Made by a program: the position numbers and the translations under genes. A DNA stretch of 64,000 bases from assembly GCF_029227915.1 (NCBI RefSeq), contig NC_079879.1, positions 21,342,501 through 21,406,500 of the forward strand. The letters run 5' to 3'. Positions 42,895 through 54,686 of the stretch are shown one piece after another. Position 1 is the first letter of the stretch. Each line of letters opens with the position of its first letter. Source of the stretch: Hydractinia symbiolongicarpus. Lineage: Eukaryota; Cnidaria; Hydrozoa; Anthoathecata; Hydractiniidae. Below the pieces are notes generated by a model, which saw only the letters and a list, made by a program, of their open reading frames with translations, had not been told where the DNA came from and ran no database searches.

Positions 42895-44262
42895 AAAAGC
42901 TGATGCAGTGGCTATTCATACGTGACCGTACTTTATTATTTTTTTTCTATTTGTACGTGACTCTCACGTACTTTATTATTTTTTTTCTATTTGTACGTGG
43001 CATTCATGTACTTTATTATTTTCTTTACATTCGTACCAGACACTCACGTACTGTATTTATTTAAAATGAGTCTGGGGGAATTAAAAGAAATTTAGAAAAA
43101 TTCACAGAATGTACAAAAGAGCATTCTTAACAATCTTTTTCATGTTTATCTGATTTTATGGCTGCCCATCTTTATTGTCGTGATATCAGTGTGTGAAACA
43201 AGCATAACTGTATAGATGCATGAGGAAACTGTTCTTTCAAGGTATCTCTTTCCATCATGTCTTTATCAATAACCACTACTTCTATCTGATTATGGTTAGG
43301 ATTGTGTTTCTTGAAACATTCACTCATGCGGACAATTGTCGATTTCTCCTCGCTATCCAAACCCCCACAATCTCGCTTTCTCCATCTGCATCCATGCATA
43401 TTAACAAATATACTGGCCTTCGTAAATCATTTAATTTGTAGGTTGCGTCTAACATAAGCAGGTCTGGGTAAGCAGAAAAGCTTTTCTCATCTCAATGTCC
43501 TGATAGTATATAGCGTTCAATGTATCTTCGCTGTCAACAATATATTCTACGCTCAGGTATGCATAAATCATAGATCAAATGTTATGTAAACAAAATATAT
43601 TTTTTTTAAGTAGTTTTACTATGAAACGAAATTCATCGACTATCATCAAGATACCCATCTTAAAAAATAGAACTTGATTACGACGCATATAGATTCAGTT
43701 CTATAATACTCACGATTGTTTTGGACGTTTTCAAGTTGAAGTGGATAAAAATTTCTTGCCACCATTAATACACCAATAATCAATCTCAGAGAATTTTATG
43801 TTGGTATTATACTTTTTTTTCGTTGCACGTTTAGCTGCAGTCTCTATAGAACGAGAATTCCTGACATAAAGTTGAATACAATTAGCTTTTTCACGACTAC
43901 AAATTGCTTCATTTAACTGCTCAAAGCTCGAAAAACTTTGTCTGACCTCCATCTTCTTCCTTCAGCATAGAAGTCCTATCTGCGCCTTTTTGCAATTGAA
44001 ATTGTAATGAAGTTGAAAAGACTGGTTTCTACTACTAAAACTTTCCTCATAACAAATTGAAATTTCATGCTAAGTATAAAAAATCTTTTTTTATATGAAA
44101 CGAGAAAGAAAAGATTTTACGTACGAAGAATAGATATAATAGAAAATCGCAGATATAGAAAAAAATAAAAAAATAAAGTAAGTGAGTACATGAGTGTCAC
44201 GTACGAATAGAAAAAAAATATTAAAGTACGGTCACGTATGAATAGCCACTGCGAAAAGCTGA
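42895..44262. mobile_element. Defective Mutator-like element (MULE) with 9-bp target duplication
   Basis: The 1350-bp element 42904-44253 is bounded by inverted repeats of about 60 bases starting (T/C)GCAGTGGCTATTCATACG. It is flanked by the direct repeat AAAAGCTGA at 42895-42903 and 44254-44262. Nine-base duplications are typical of MULEs. The left end contains extra tandem copies of the CGTACTTTATTATTTTTTTT motif (about 42921-43050). The interior holds transposase remnants on the minus strand. Confidence 0.92.
43172..43952 (-). pseudogene. MULE transposase remnant, frameshifted and internally deleted
   Basis: Three separate pieces read on the minus strand. The N-terminal piece (43952-43731) has VRQSFSSFEQLNEAI and SEIDYWCINGG, typical of the DNA-binding start of these proteins. 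A second piece (about 43480-43350) reads PDLLMLDATYKLNDLRRPVY and supplies the first catalytic Asp region. The third, in a different frame (about 43370-43172), reads VVVIDKDMMERDTLKEQFPH and QLCLFHT, the second catalytic Asp region. A frameshift near 43350-43370 separates pieces two and three, sequence between pieces one and two is missing, and nothing follows LFHT, so no working enzyme can be made. Confidence 0.85.
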
Positions 44263-46553
44263 AGCTAGCTAGCATTTATAATATAACACAGCATAGTTAT
44301 GCTATGATTCGCTTATTTAAGCTATATTGAACGTTTAATTTGGTAGCATATTAATTATAATGTGACAGCATATTTAAAAGTTTTTCCTGGTTGTCACCTC
44401 TGTCAGCAGCTAGCTAGCTACTAGCTACGCACTACTTCTCCAGAGCAGAGTTGTAGGCCCAGGAGTTGGGCTGAGAATAAATTTTTTAAGGTACTAAGAA
44501 GGAGACGATTGATTATAATCTTCTCAGAAGTGAATATAGTAACTATCTCTAATTCATCCAATGGTATCTGAGAGAAAATACATAAAAAAGACATTTTGTC
44601 TGTTTTGGCAGCTTTGTTTTCGTTTCGATCCAAGTCGCCATCTTGGTATTGAATGGGGCCGCAGTAATTACGACGACCCTTCAACCCTATTTGGTCTGGG
44701 GTTTTTAAGACATAATCTATATGACACCAGGAAGGGAGGATTCCGCCCCCTCCACCCTCCAAAAATTTTAGTAGCACTTCTCGGTTCTTCAAATTATATA
44801 AAAATCTCGATTTTTGGGTTAAATCCGCAAAAATCGGGAAGTCGGACTAATCACCTGTACAAAACTCACAAATTGACTCTTCTTGATGAAATAAAGTTGT
44901 TTTATGAGTTTTACGGATTTTACGAAATTAAAAGGTGTAGTTTCCAGTAATGACCAATATCTAAGGCTCTCATATATGGGACGTAAAAAATGTGACATCC
45001 AGGTGTCTTCTAATAGATAAATATAAAAAATCAGTAGGTATTATAACAATGTAGTACACTATGGCAAAAAAGACTCTTTGCTGTCCAGTATTTATTTGAT
45101 AGAGTGTTTCAAGATATATTGGAATGTTCAGACCGAGAGTGCTGATGTGTCTGTTTGTTGAAAAGTGGATCCAGAAGAAGAGGAAGATAATTGTTAAAAG
45201 GGTGACCATGCTAGCGAGTTATATAGAAGAATGCACGCTATATGGGACGTGTTTTGATTGGATAAGTGTTATAATGGCCTCACAAATTTTAACAAGATGT
45301 TCGAAAACTTCGCTAATAACAAAAGTATAAAGGAAAGAGAGTACCTTTTTCAGGCTTTTTAGCCTAATTCTATCAATGGCATTACAATACAACATATCAC
45401 AGTAGCAGCTGTAAAAAACATTTATAATTTCAAGAACTAATTATTGCTCCATCATCAAAGCAATGGAAAAAAATAAATCTGGTTATCGTGGTTCTGGCGA
45501 TTCTCAGGACTGGAAAATTTAATTTGTGTAAAAGCCTGTGATACAAAATGTTACGTTTTTAGTTCAAATTGTTTAAAACAATGGCAGTCTCTTACCTTAC
45601 AAAAAGTGACAATGTTGGTAAAATTTGGTCACTAAAATGTCACTTACTTTTGTGCAAGTGACTCATATTTTTACCAATAAAAATCTTTACCAAGCTTACT
45701 TATTTTTACCAATAAGGCAGCTATATAATAAATCTATTAGTTCTTTTAAATTAAGTCCTGGTAAAACGCATTTTACTATAACACGGACCTTTAAACACGA
45801 GACTTAATATGGCGATGATTATCTTGACATTCTTAATGCGCGTCGCCACAATCGCGACATTTCATAACGCACCTTAACACACTGGATCTTCTGCGACACA
45901 TTCGGCAGATTGTCAACGTTTTAAATTGCTGTCACAGGTTCAGCAGAGTTAATGTTGTAAACCTCGTCAATTCAGTTGCAATCTCGTCTCAATCTTTGAG
46001 ACGAGATTGCAAATAATAATGTCTTTTTGTGAAACAAGCGAAGGATTAGCACAATGTGTAAAAACAAACACCAAATCTCCATGAAAACAAGCAAATAAGA
46101 CGAGAACTCGATCTTAACCATTTACTATTTCGTATGTACATCATAAAAATATAAGTTAAACAAGTTGAAATACAATCTTAAAAAAAAAAATATATATATA
46201 TATACAACATTATTTATAAAATACATAACACAACAAAAACTATACCAAAGAGGATAAGATCCTGCTCACAACCAAAAGAAAGCCTAAATGGATACCTTAA
46301 GGCGGAAATCACGCTATAACAGAATAGAAATTCTTTATAAAAAGCCTCTAGATAGTAGACAGTGAACATTCAGTACATCTCGAGATGTCGAATTTTTTTT
46401 TATGGGATACATTGCGGACTTCAGAAAACTCAAAGCTAGCCAACTAAAATTTGTTGATTAGGCAGTAACTACTCATTTTATGTAACAAGCGCTCTCAGAT
46501 ATGAAAAATATCGTCCAAATATACAATATTTAATAAGCGTAAGAAATTCCACC
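44263..46553. other. Intergenic DNA downstream of ENO4
   Basis: No gene recognised. Contains a 17-bp perfect hairpin at 45976-46012 and short AT repeats near 46188-46203. Confidence 0.5.
45976..46012. other. Perfect 17-bp stem hairpin with 3-base loop
   Basis: TTGCAATCTCGTCTCAA (45976-45992), loop TCT, then the exact reverse complement (45996-46012). It lies between genes, about 0.55 kb past the end of ENO4. Confidence 0.8.
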
Positions 46554-49500
46554 TTATCTTTCTGCTGCTGTTTCATCAACTTTCGTTTCTCCCTCAGCAT
46601 CAGAGACGAAAGAAAGTTGGGTTGGAAGTGTATGCACATAGTCAATCCTTTCTGTTAGCAAATTTCTATCTTTTAAATCCTGGTATGCTTCTAAAAGTCG
46701 ATTCATGTAGGACGCTGCACCGTCCTTCGGAGATGTACGGATAAATAATGCGTTCGTGGCAATTGCCTTAAAAACACAAAAATGGAAGTGGTGAAAACAA
46801 TACTCCGTAAAAGTAGTATTTTATTTAAAGCTAAACATAACTGAAGCAACGACGTTTGCGGCAAAGCATAGAAATCACGCAAACGTCAGATTACGCAATC
46901 CAGTGTTTTATTTTAAAATTTTAAGGCGCACGCTTAGTCGCGCCCTTAGATAGATGTGCATATTTTACATGGCTAGCCTCACTAATATCGAGGGATATAC
47001 CCTGTCTATTATTTCCAGGAGGGCCCATGGCTTAGATGGAGGGTCGTAGAGTATTTAATGCTCATTTTAAGCTAGGCAGACCCAATTAGGGCCGCGCTCT
47101 ACTAGACAACTCCCGGCAACATCCAACGACCCACACATGGAGCCATCTCCCCCTAATTTTCGGGGCTATGGTAACATTCACTCGCCCATGTTGAATCGCC
47201 GTCAAGAGGAATCGAACCCTGGTCTCCCGCACAGAATACGAGAGCTACAACCACTAATCTACGGCGCCACGATTGTAGCTTAAAATGCCAAAAGAAAAGA
47301 TTTGTAAGCCACTGGTTAAATGTTTTTATTCTGTTAACAAAAGCGTATTTAAGTCTTATTAACTGGATGAAAAAGTTTCAAAATATTCGCATTCAAAACA
47401 AGAGCGACTAAATTTGAGTTAAACACGAACTATAGCTAGCTTGTTTGAAGAGTCCCGTTCATATCCGTGTGTTTTGAATGTGTTTACAATTTATAAGTTG
47501 AATTTTGCGAAGTTATTTATGTTAGCTATCTATTTTATACATGTTAGCGATATATTTTCACATCACTTTTATAATAAATCTTCCTTGTATCAACAGTTCA
47601 CCATCAGTAGTTACACATCGCAGATAATATGAAAATAAAACGAAAAAAAAATGTAATTATTATACTTACCATATCGACTACAATTTCGGAATTTACAACG
47701 TTACACCATTCGTCAGCAAACATAATATTTCCTCCGAGTTCTAGAAAATAAATCATTTATTGAAAACCGAAAACAAAAATCACTTTTCCCTATATTATAA
47801 GCTCGAATAAAATCGTTGAATTCCATTAGGTCTTTTTGAAATGCGTAAGTCTATCATTAAAAAATTTCAAAAACTCTACGTTTATTGTCTTACCTTTAAT
47901 TGCATCCACACTTGTAAACAGATCCGATATGGTCGACGTAAAACCATCGGGATGGAGTACCATACCATCGCAGTGCTTTTCCGTTAACAGTGTTTCTGCC
48001 TCATCTGTAGTTTTAGCTTTCGTTGTCAGAATAAAGCATTGAGCAGACAATTCTGAAAACAGTGCCCCGTTTTCACTTTCATCCTAAAAAAATTGCCATT
48101 AAAACTTCTGCACTGATTCTTTCTGATTTATTTTCTAAATGTTTTCATTCTGATTATACTGGTCATTTTTCTGAATTTACAGCTTTTAAATTTGTATCAC
48201 AAGATAAACAAGATAATTTTAATATGTTAAAATGTTATTTTCTTCAGCGACGTTTTATTCAAATTAGCTACCCTGAAAACCTCACACTATAAGCATTCAA
48301 AAGTTTTGCTTAAGAAAACTTCCACTCTCCTCCCCAAATTGTCAGAAAAAGCTCCTCCTCCACCCCACATCTGCCCCCTATAAACATTTACGTAAGAAAT
48401 AATCAAGATAGCAATTAGCCGCGATAGTAAAACTACCGGACAATATGTTTATCATTTTATTGTCTCTAGAAGCTTAATTGCAAATGGGTTGTTTTGAAAG
48501 AAAAAAATCATTTGAAAAATTACCATTCAAAAATGCACAAAAAAGTCTTCTTGAGCGCAGGGCACGGAAAGGCCTCGTAATTGTGCAACTTTTTTATTTA
48601 TACAAGATTAAGCCACGGTCAAACCAAGATAAATTAAAAAAGAATGTTAAGACATCGACAAGTCGCCTAAAAAACATAAAGATTTGATTTTTTGTCTTCT
48701 CAGCCAACGCTGTTTTAAAATTGTGAAAAATAAATTCTTAAATATAACTGGGCGTAGAATAAAAGTTACGCAAATATTATTGGTTGGGAGAGAATTTTAG
48801 ATGCGGAATTAGAGGGCAAATAAATAAAAAAAAACGCGAAAATTTAGTTATTAAAATATTCAAAAACAGATTAACCAAGTCCATAATTTTACAAACCTTC
48901 GATGAGAGGGCATCAATCAGTGCAACAACAGGAAAAGCATCTATCCAACTTTTGTACATACTGATCATGTCATCTGTTGACTTCTGACTGCCTGCTGCAA
49001 AATCATATTTTTTCTTCTCCTAAGAGAAAGAGTATTATGTGTGATACCTTATTCGTACTAATTCTGGCATATTCGCACTAAAAAATAGATAGTGCGCGAG
49101 ATTCAATACAGAAATTGAGCGCATAAGGTTGTACGGAAAAATAATGCGCGCAAAAAAATGTTTTTCCGAGAGACAAAAAAAATCATCTATATTTTTTTAT
49201 AAACCCTGAATTTTTGCGCAGTAAGCTTAACTTGCACGAAGATTAATACGCCTGAAGCAACCTCGATCCTAAGGCCTGTAGCGTTTTTTTTCTATGAGGA
49301 TGAAACTTGTACGCGTTTCATCCTCCTATGGTAACATAGCATAACTCACTAAATATTGTTTTCAAGCAAATTAGGACCGTCAAAACAATACATAGAAGAG
49401 ATACCTACATCATCAAATAATTGGTCAGCTCTAACGTTTACAATAAGATCAAATACTTCCGAAAACTCGACGTCCATTGTTGTTCTTGAAGTTGTAACAA

Positions 49501-52500
49501 GAAATTCAAACACCTGTTCTGCTTTATCGAAAGCTGGTGTAAATATACCTCTTGAATTTCTGTCGTGGCCAGAAGCCTACAAATATAACAAATATATAAA
49601 AATTAAAAAGGCAGTCACAAAATAAATTCATAAAAATAACAAAAAAAGGCAGCACGAATAATTAAATCAAATGAGCAAAAAAATTAGCTCACGCCAAATT
49701 TAGTCACTAAAGCCTTTTCCACATGGTCAACAAACAACATGACGTGATTCATTGCCTAAAAAATAAGACAAGGAGACAAGTTGTTACATTTTTCATGTGA
49801 TATGCTGCAGGATATGATCTTACTAATCACTCATTCAGAACAGTTTCACGGGGTTAAATCAAGGTGAATAAATCTATCCTAAAAAGAGGGAGAAGACTAT
49901 AAATCGAATTTTCACTAAGCATTTTTTTTACATTGTCTGGTCAAATTAACGCGAGTTCTGAATCTTAAAACAAAATAGTTTTATTACAACAAAATCTGAC
50001 CACAACAAAAAATAAACCTAGTCATAAAATTAGCCATTTTCAGAAAGCAACTCGATATAAGTATTCGAACTAACAAAACCGGAATGTAAAAGATATTTAC
50101 CTCAGCAGTGCCAATGGATGGTTTTACCGCCACCAGAACTTCTTTGAAAATATTTAGTTTACCCGGAGAGGAGACATCACAGCTTATTAACGGAACAGCA
50201 AAGACTGGAAGCGAGATGGCTTCAGGAAGTCCACCCTAAAATATACGCCCTATGAAATCACAAAGATATATCTAATACGGTAATCAAGTCTTCTTAATGT
50301 TTAACATACACAAGATGGTAGCTAAATTTCAAAACGGGATTTCATATTCTTATAGATATGTTAAAGAAATTAGGATTAAAGCCACGCCCCTTTACAAGTC
50401 TCAGTGAGCTTTCTTGTCTTTCTAAGCATCATTTTAAAGCCTATAGTAAGGTACCCAAGAAATTCGGAATAGCTAACAACAGAGGGGGGAAGCTACACTA
50501 GAGACCAAGTATCAGAATGCAAGTAGTCTGAAGGAAAGAATGAAGAAAAATGTTGCATTTCAGTGACATATTTAAATGAAGCCACCAAATATTCACGTTT
50601 TCTATTTTCCCTAATACACCTTTCCCGAATTAGTTTTCTTGGATGTACCGCTGATATTTCTAAACTTTTAAACTGTATAAACAGTCTTTTTAATTTCGTA
50701 CTAATTAACATCTGCTTGAAACAGCAGCTTATTAGTACAAGTCAAAAACTAAGAAGACTTTGACCGTAACATTAATATCACCAAACAGCATTTTCATATG
50801 TCAAATTAAGTTAAAAATTTATACACACACCAATTTAATGCGGGTAACGTGTATTGTTTCAATCCCAATAACCAGTTTTCAATACACTTTCCAACGCCAA
50901 CGTTTGCTTCTACCCCTCACCCGTTTTATTGGTCACGTTACATGAAAACTCGCAAATCAATGAAATTTATTCGAAGAAGTACATACTACTATCAATAGTC
51001 ACCTTAAGGCTTTCATACAACGGTAGCTCCTTCAATCTAGCAGATGTTACAGCAAGTAGAGTTGATGCAAACAGACACGCCATGTTAGCTTCACGTTGAA
51101 TATCAGTGGTCGTATTATCAGAAGCAACAATGGACGTTGAGTTTTGTATGCTTTCATTTGACTGTATGACTTGAGAAGCGCTCTCCCCATCCTGGACCGG
51201 AAGTACGTTTAAAGTCGACTTCAACGACTCAACCTGTGGAATTTCTGAACTCAACGAGTCTTTTTGGATGAGATGCAAAGCTAGTTCCCTTAAAAAAATA
51301 TTTGAAATAAATGAAAGTAGACAGTAGGTACCAAACAATACACCAATGACATGACAAATTTATCAGAATACACTTTAGCATTTATATTCTACCTTGGGAA
51401 ACTAAATTATTATTGAATAAAATGACAACTATTCCAGAAAATGGTGTGGAGCGTGGGGCGTGGGGCGTGAGGTCGAATTCCAATCTTATTATTTTGTTTG
51501 ATGTTTAACGCCGTAGAGTAAAGCTCTAGTGTTCATTTAATTAATATTGAAAAATATAAAGCATAAAAAATATTTTAAACTTGCCTCACCTTAATTTTTT
51601 ATCAATTTCATGTTGATTCCAAACTTCAACGCCTTCTAGTAACGGAACAACGTCACCTTCAAGCAGGGACACGAACTTCCTGTAAGAAAACACACACTTT
51701 GGCTTTCCAACTGGATTGTCATGTTCTTGTTCCTGGGTCTGATCTTTTTTACTTCCCTTGTTTTTCCCATCCCGTTTGCCACCACCTTTCACTGAATGTG
51801 TTTTTGATATTACTGGTTCAATGATTGGTTGATTATCTGCGAATGTTTGGAACTTAGCAACAGTCTAAAAAAGAAACTTAAATAGATACACAAGAATTCA
51901 CGCATGGGGCGAAAGACATTATTTGGAATATGCTAGTCTTCTGCAAGCAAACTTTACAGCTTATCTCATAAAAAAAGATCATAAAAATAGCTTATTAAAA
52001 TAAAAGTCAAATTATCCCTTCAGTCAAGAATCGATATTAACGAATATTAGGTAGCGCGTAGCTGCGTAATTACGAGTATCGCTTCGTAATTACGGGGAGA
52101 TGATTCAATTCACAGTATTCTTAGCAAGTACAATTACACATTGATAACAGAGCTTTTAACACTAACACGGCTACACACTATATAACAAGTCGGAAATAAA
52201 TTACTAAAACAGCGGACTGGGTGCCGTGTGAGAGAAATTGTTGCCGTAAAAAATATTGCTTTATTATACTTCTTTTAATTGTAAAAAAATATTACCATAA
52301 AAAATTCAAAAATTCAAATCCCGTCTCTTTCAACATCCGATACACAATAGATACGTCAACTAGCAGTTAGCAATTGTTAACAATTAGCAGTGCTGCCAAA
52401 ACCTTCACAGAGTTTTCATCCCTTTAATCGCTTCTTTTGTAACTGGAGATATAAAGCAACTATCAAGTACTTATAACTTTACCTTAATCTTTCCTTTTAC

Positions 52501-53547
52501 ACAGCACTCAACTTTAGCAGTAACATTTTCATGATTATTTGAACTGAATGATGGTGCACAAGTGATCTAAAATTGTCATCAAGGAAGACTACACTTGAGT
52601 ATAATCTAATATAATTAAAGACTCATTCTCTACTCGTTAAAAGAATTCTCTAAAAAAAGGTATGCAACAGAGTTTACTAACAAATTCGCGAAATTTCTCG
52701 GGTTTTTTATGCGCTATCACTACACTGCTCAACTTTTATCCCTTGACCTAAATACCTTTCGTGATGTAACATTTAAAAATTAGATTTACCTACCTTAATT
52801 ATTCGTGGAGTCTTGGATAATTTTGCGAAATGCTCTGACTAGAAAGGCGAAAAATGTGTATGAATAAAAAATAAATAACAAACTTATAATAAAAAAATAG
52901 AAAAAATAACGTAAACAAATAAACAAACAAAAATCATGCTTAATTTGATCAAAATATTGAGTTATAAAATAAAAATAAAAAACTATTCCAAATTTTAGAA
53001 GGAAAAAAAGAGTTACTAATGATCAAGCCTTTTCTTTTTTTTTGATTTCAACTGAGACTGTTTAATTCGAATTACAGCAACCACTTAAATATAATTCATT
53101 TGTATTGCTGCAAAAAAAACATATGGTCTTTTGTTATTACTTCTTTCTTTTCACAAAGAGGTAATAACAAAAAGTTAATATTTGAAAAAAAATAATACAA
53201 TCACAAACAATTTTAGTAGAATGAGGAAAGAATATTTTAGGTGCAAATTTTAGGTTGTTTAGAATATTTTAGGAGTAATTGCTCTGTTAAAGAAAGGACA
53301 GCGAGCAAAATAAGACAGGAAATTCAGAAAGAGGCGAACAGTGTAATAATACTGAACTACACCCAACGAAAATTGCTGGAAGAGTAGATTATAAAGAAGT
53401 ATGTAATATACTTACGATGTATCCATACAAGTCTTCAGGTTGCTCGTAAAACATGGAGTTAAGTAAGCTCTCGAATTGTTGAGGTATTTGGTTGTCATGG
53501 TAATATTGGACAGCTTTCTTTTTCAATTCCAGCATATCTGTTGCCAT
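46554..53547 (-). CDS. ENO4: Enolase 4 (sperm/flagellar-type enolase-related protein), 12 exons
   Basis: Exons: 53547-53416, 52839-52795, 52566-52483, 51864-51590, 51288-51003, 50235-50101, 49755-49693, 49576-49409, 49019-48897, 48083-47894, 47740-47670, 46766-46554. All phases join, giving 594 aa (human ENO4 about 625). The N-terminus (MATDMLELKKKAVQYYH, then FYEQPEDLYGYI) matches the ENO4-specific region. A lysine-rich linker (KGGGKRDGKNKGSKK) follows in exon 4, and the enolase barrel occupies the last half (SCDVSSPGKLNIFKEV, VVALIDALSS, DGMVLHPDGFTSTISDL). ENO4 is needed for sperm motility in mammals. Here the two barrel positions that carry catalytic lysines in classical enolases appear to be His481 and Arg534, so enzyme activity is doubtful. 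It lies 1.1 kb downstream of the IFT88 stop on the same strand. A SINE occupies its last intron. Confidence 0.92.
46980..47270 (-). mobile_element. tRNA-derived SINE family B in the last ENO4 intron
   Basis: The minus strand from 47270 reads a tRNA-like head (GGCGCCGTAGATTAGTGG, B box GGGTTCGATTCC, with CGCCGT pairing to ACGGCG). A GC-rich body follows that stands out from the AT-rich intron and contains CCCAATTAGGGCCGCGCTC on the plus strand. The stems are imperfect and the head continues into a body, so it is a SINE rather than a tRNA gene. The right boundary is clear; the left one is approximate. Confidence 0.7.
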
Positions 53548-54686
53548 ATCTACACTAAGAGATTACTAAATACATATATGTATTATTTTAAGGGGATATT
53601 GGTACATAGTTCATTGTATCTGTTTTGTATCTGCGAACATTATCAGGGACTCGACTATTTCTGCTTCAACATAACAAGTGGCGAAAATTTAAACTTACAT
53701 GCTATTTAACTTATGAGTTGAGGAAGCAGTAAAGAAATATAGGGGTGGGGAGGGGCGTTGAGGTATAAAAGGGTGTTTTTAAGTTTACATCTAGAAAAGA
53801 CTGGTAAAGGTAACATGGCATTTAAAAAATGCTTTCATAAAAGAAAAAAAGGAAGCCAGACATGAAAACGGATACAGACAAACACAAAGACATAAGAAGC
53901 AATATCAGGACACCATTCGTACATGAGTAATAACATTTAATGATTTTTTTCTTGCAACTACAACTGTATGAAGTAAAAAATACGAGAATGTTATAAATAA
54001 ACTTAAAAACACAAGTGTAAAATGAGGAAAAATTCACAAGCTAAATTTTGAAAACATTAGATTTATTATATTATATACAATATAAGTTTTATTGTAAACT
54101 CTTACTTAGCGTCATACAGGGAACACAGATCTGCTTTAGTATTTAGTTTAGGGGGGAATTTTGATGACATTTTGTTTAAAATTATAAAATGAAAGGACAT
54201 ACATATCATCCACACATTTCTTCTAGTTTTTTTCAAAACAAAACACGACAGAAAAATTGTTTAATTTCATCATATACTTTTAGGCTATGCAAAATTTGAA
54301 GTCAAAATAGACACCAGTGAAGGTAATAAAGAGGTAATAGAAATTTAAAAGTAGTATTTCAGTGCAAGATGATATTAGCACATACCACAGATATAGAATT
54401 TAATAGCCAAGAGATATCATAAGATTTAAAGTGTTTAAAAAAAATCGAAAAATACTCAAATATTGCTGGATCTTTGTTCGCAGGAATGCATATAAAATAT
54501 TTGTTGGCTAGCAAAACATCATTTACAAGGCAAGATAACCAGACTTTCAGAAGCAACGCCAGCAATAATTATTTCCAATGCACACAGTCACCTTCTTTTT
54601 CAATTTTAATTTTGTCTACAATAAAAGGAAACGTGCCAGAACTAAAAAAGTGAAAAGCTAAAATAGACAAATAAATCTATGTAAAA
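53548..54686. other. ENO4-IFT88 intergenic region
   Basis: 1.1 kb between the IFT88 stop and the ENO4 start, both minus strand. No other coding segment seen. It should contain the ENO4 promoter and the IFT88 3' UTR. Confidence 0.6.

Noticed and set aside
47195-47270. True tRNA gene
   Set aside because: D and anticodon arms do not pair properly and the unit continues into a long non-tRNA body; better read as a SINE head.
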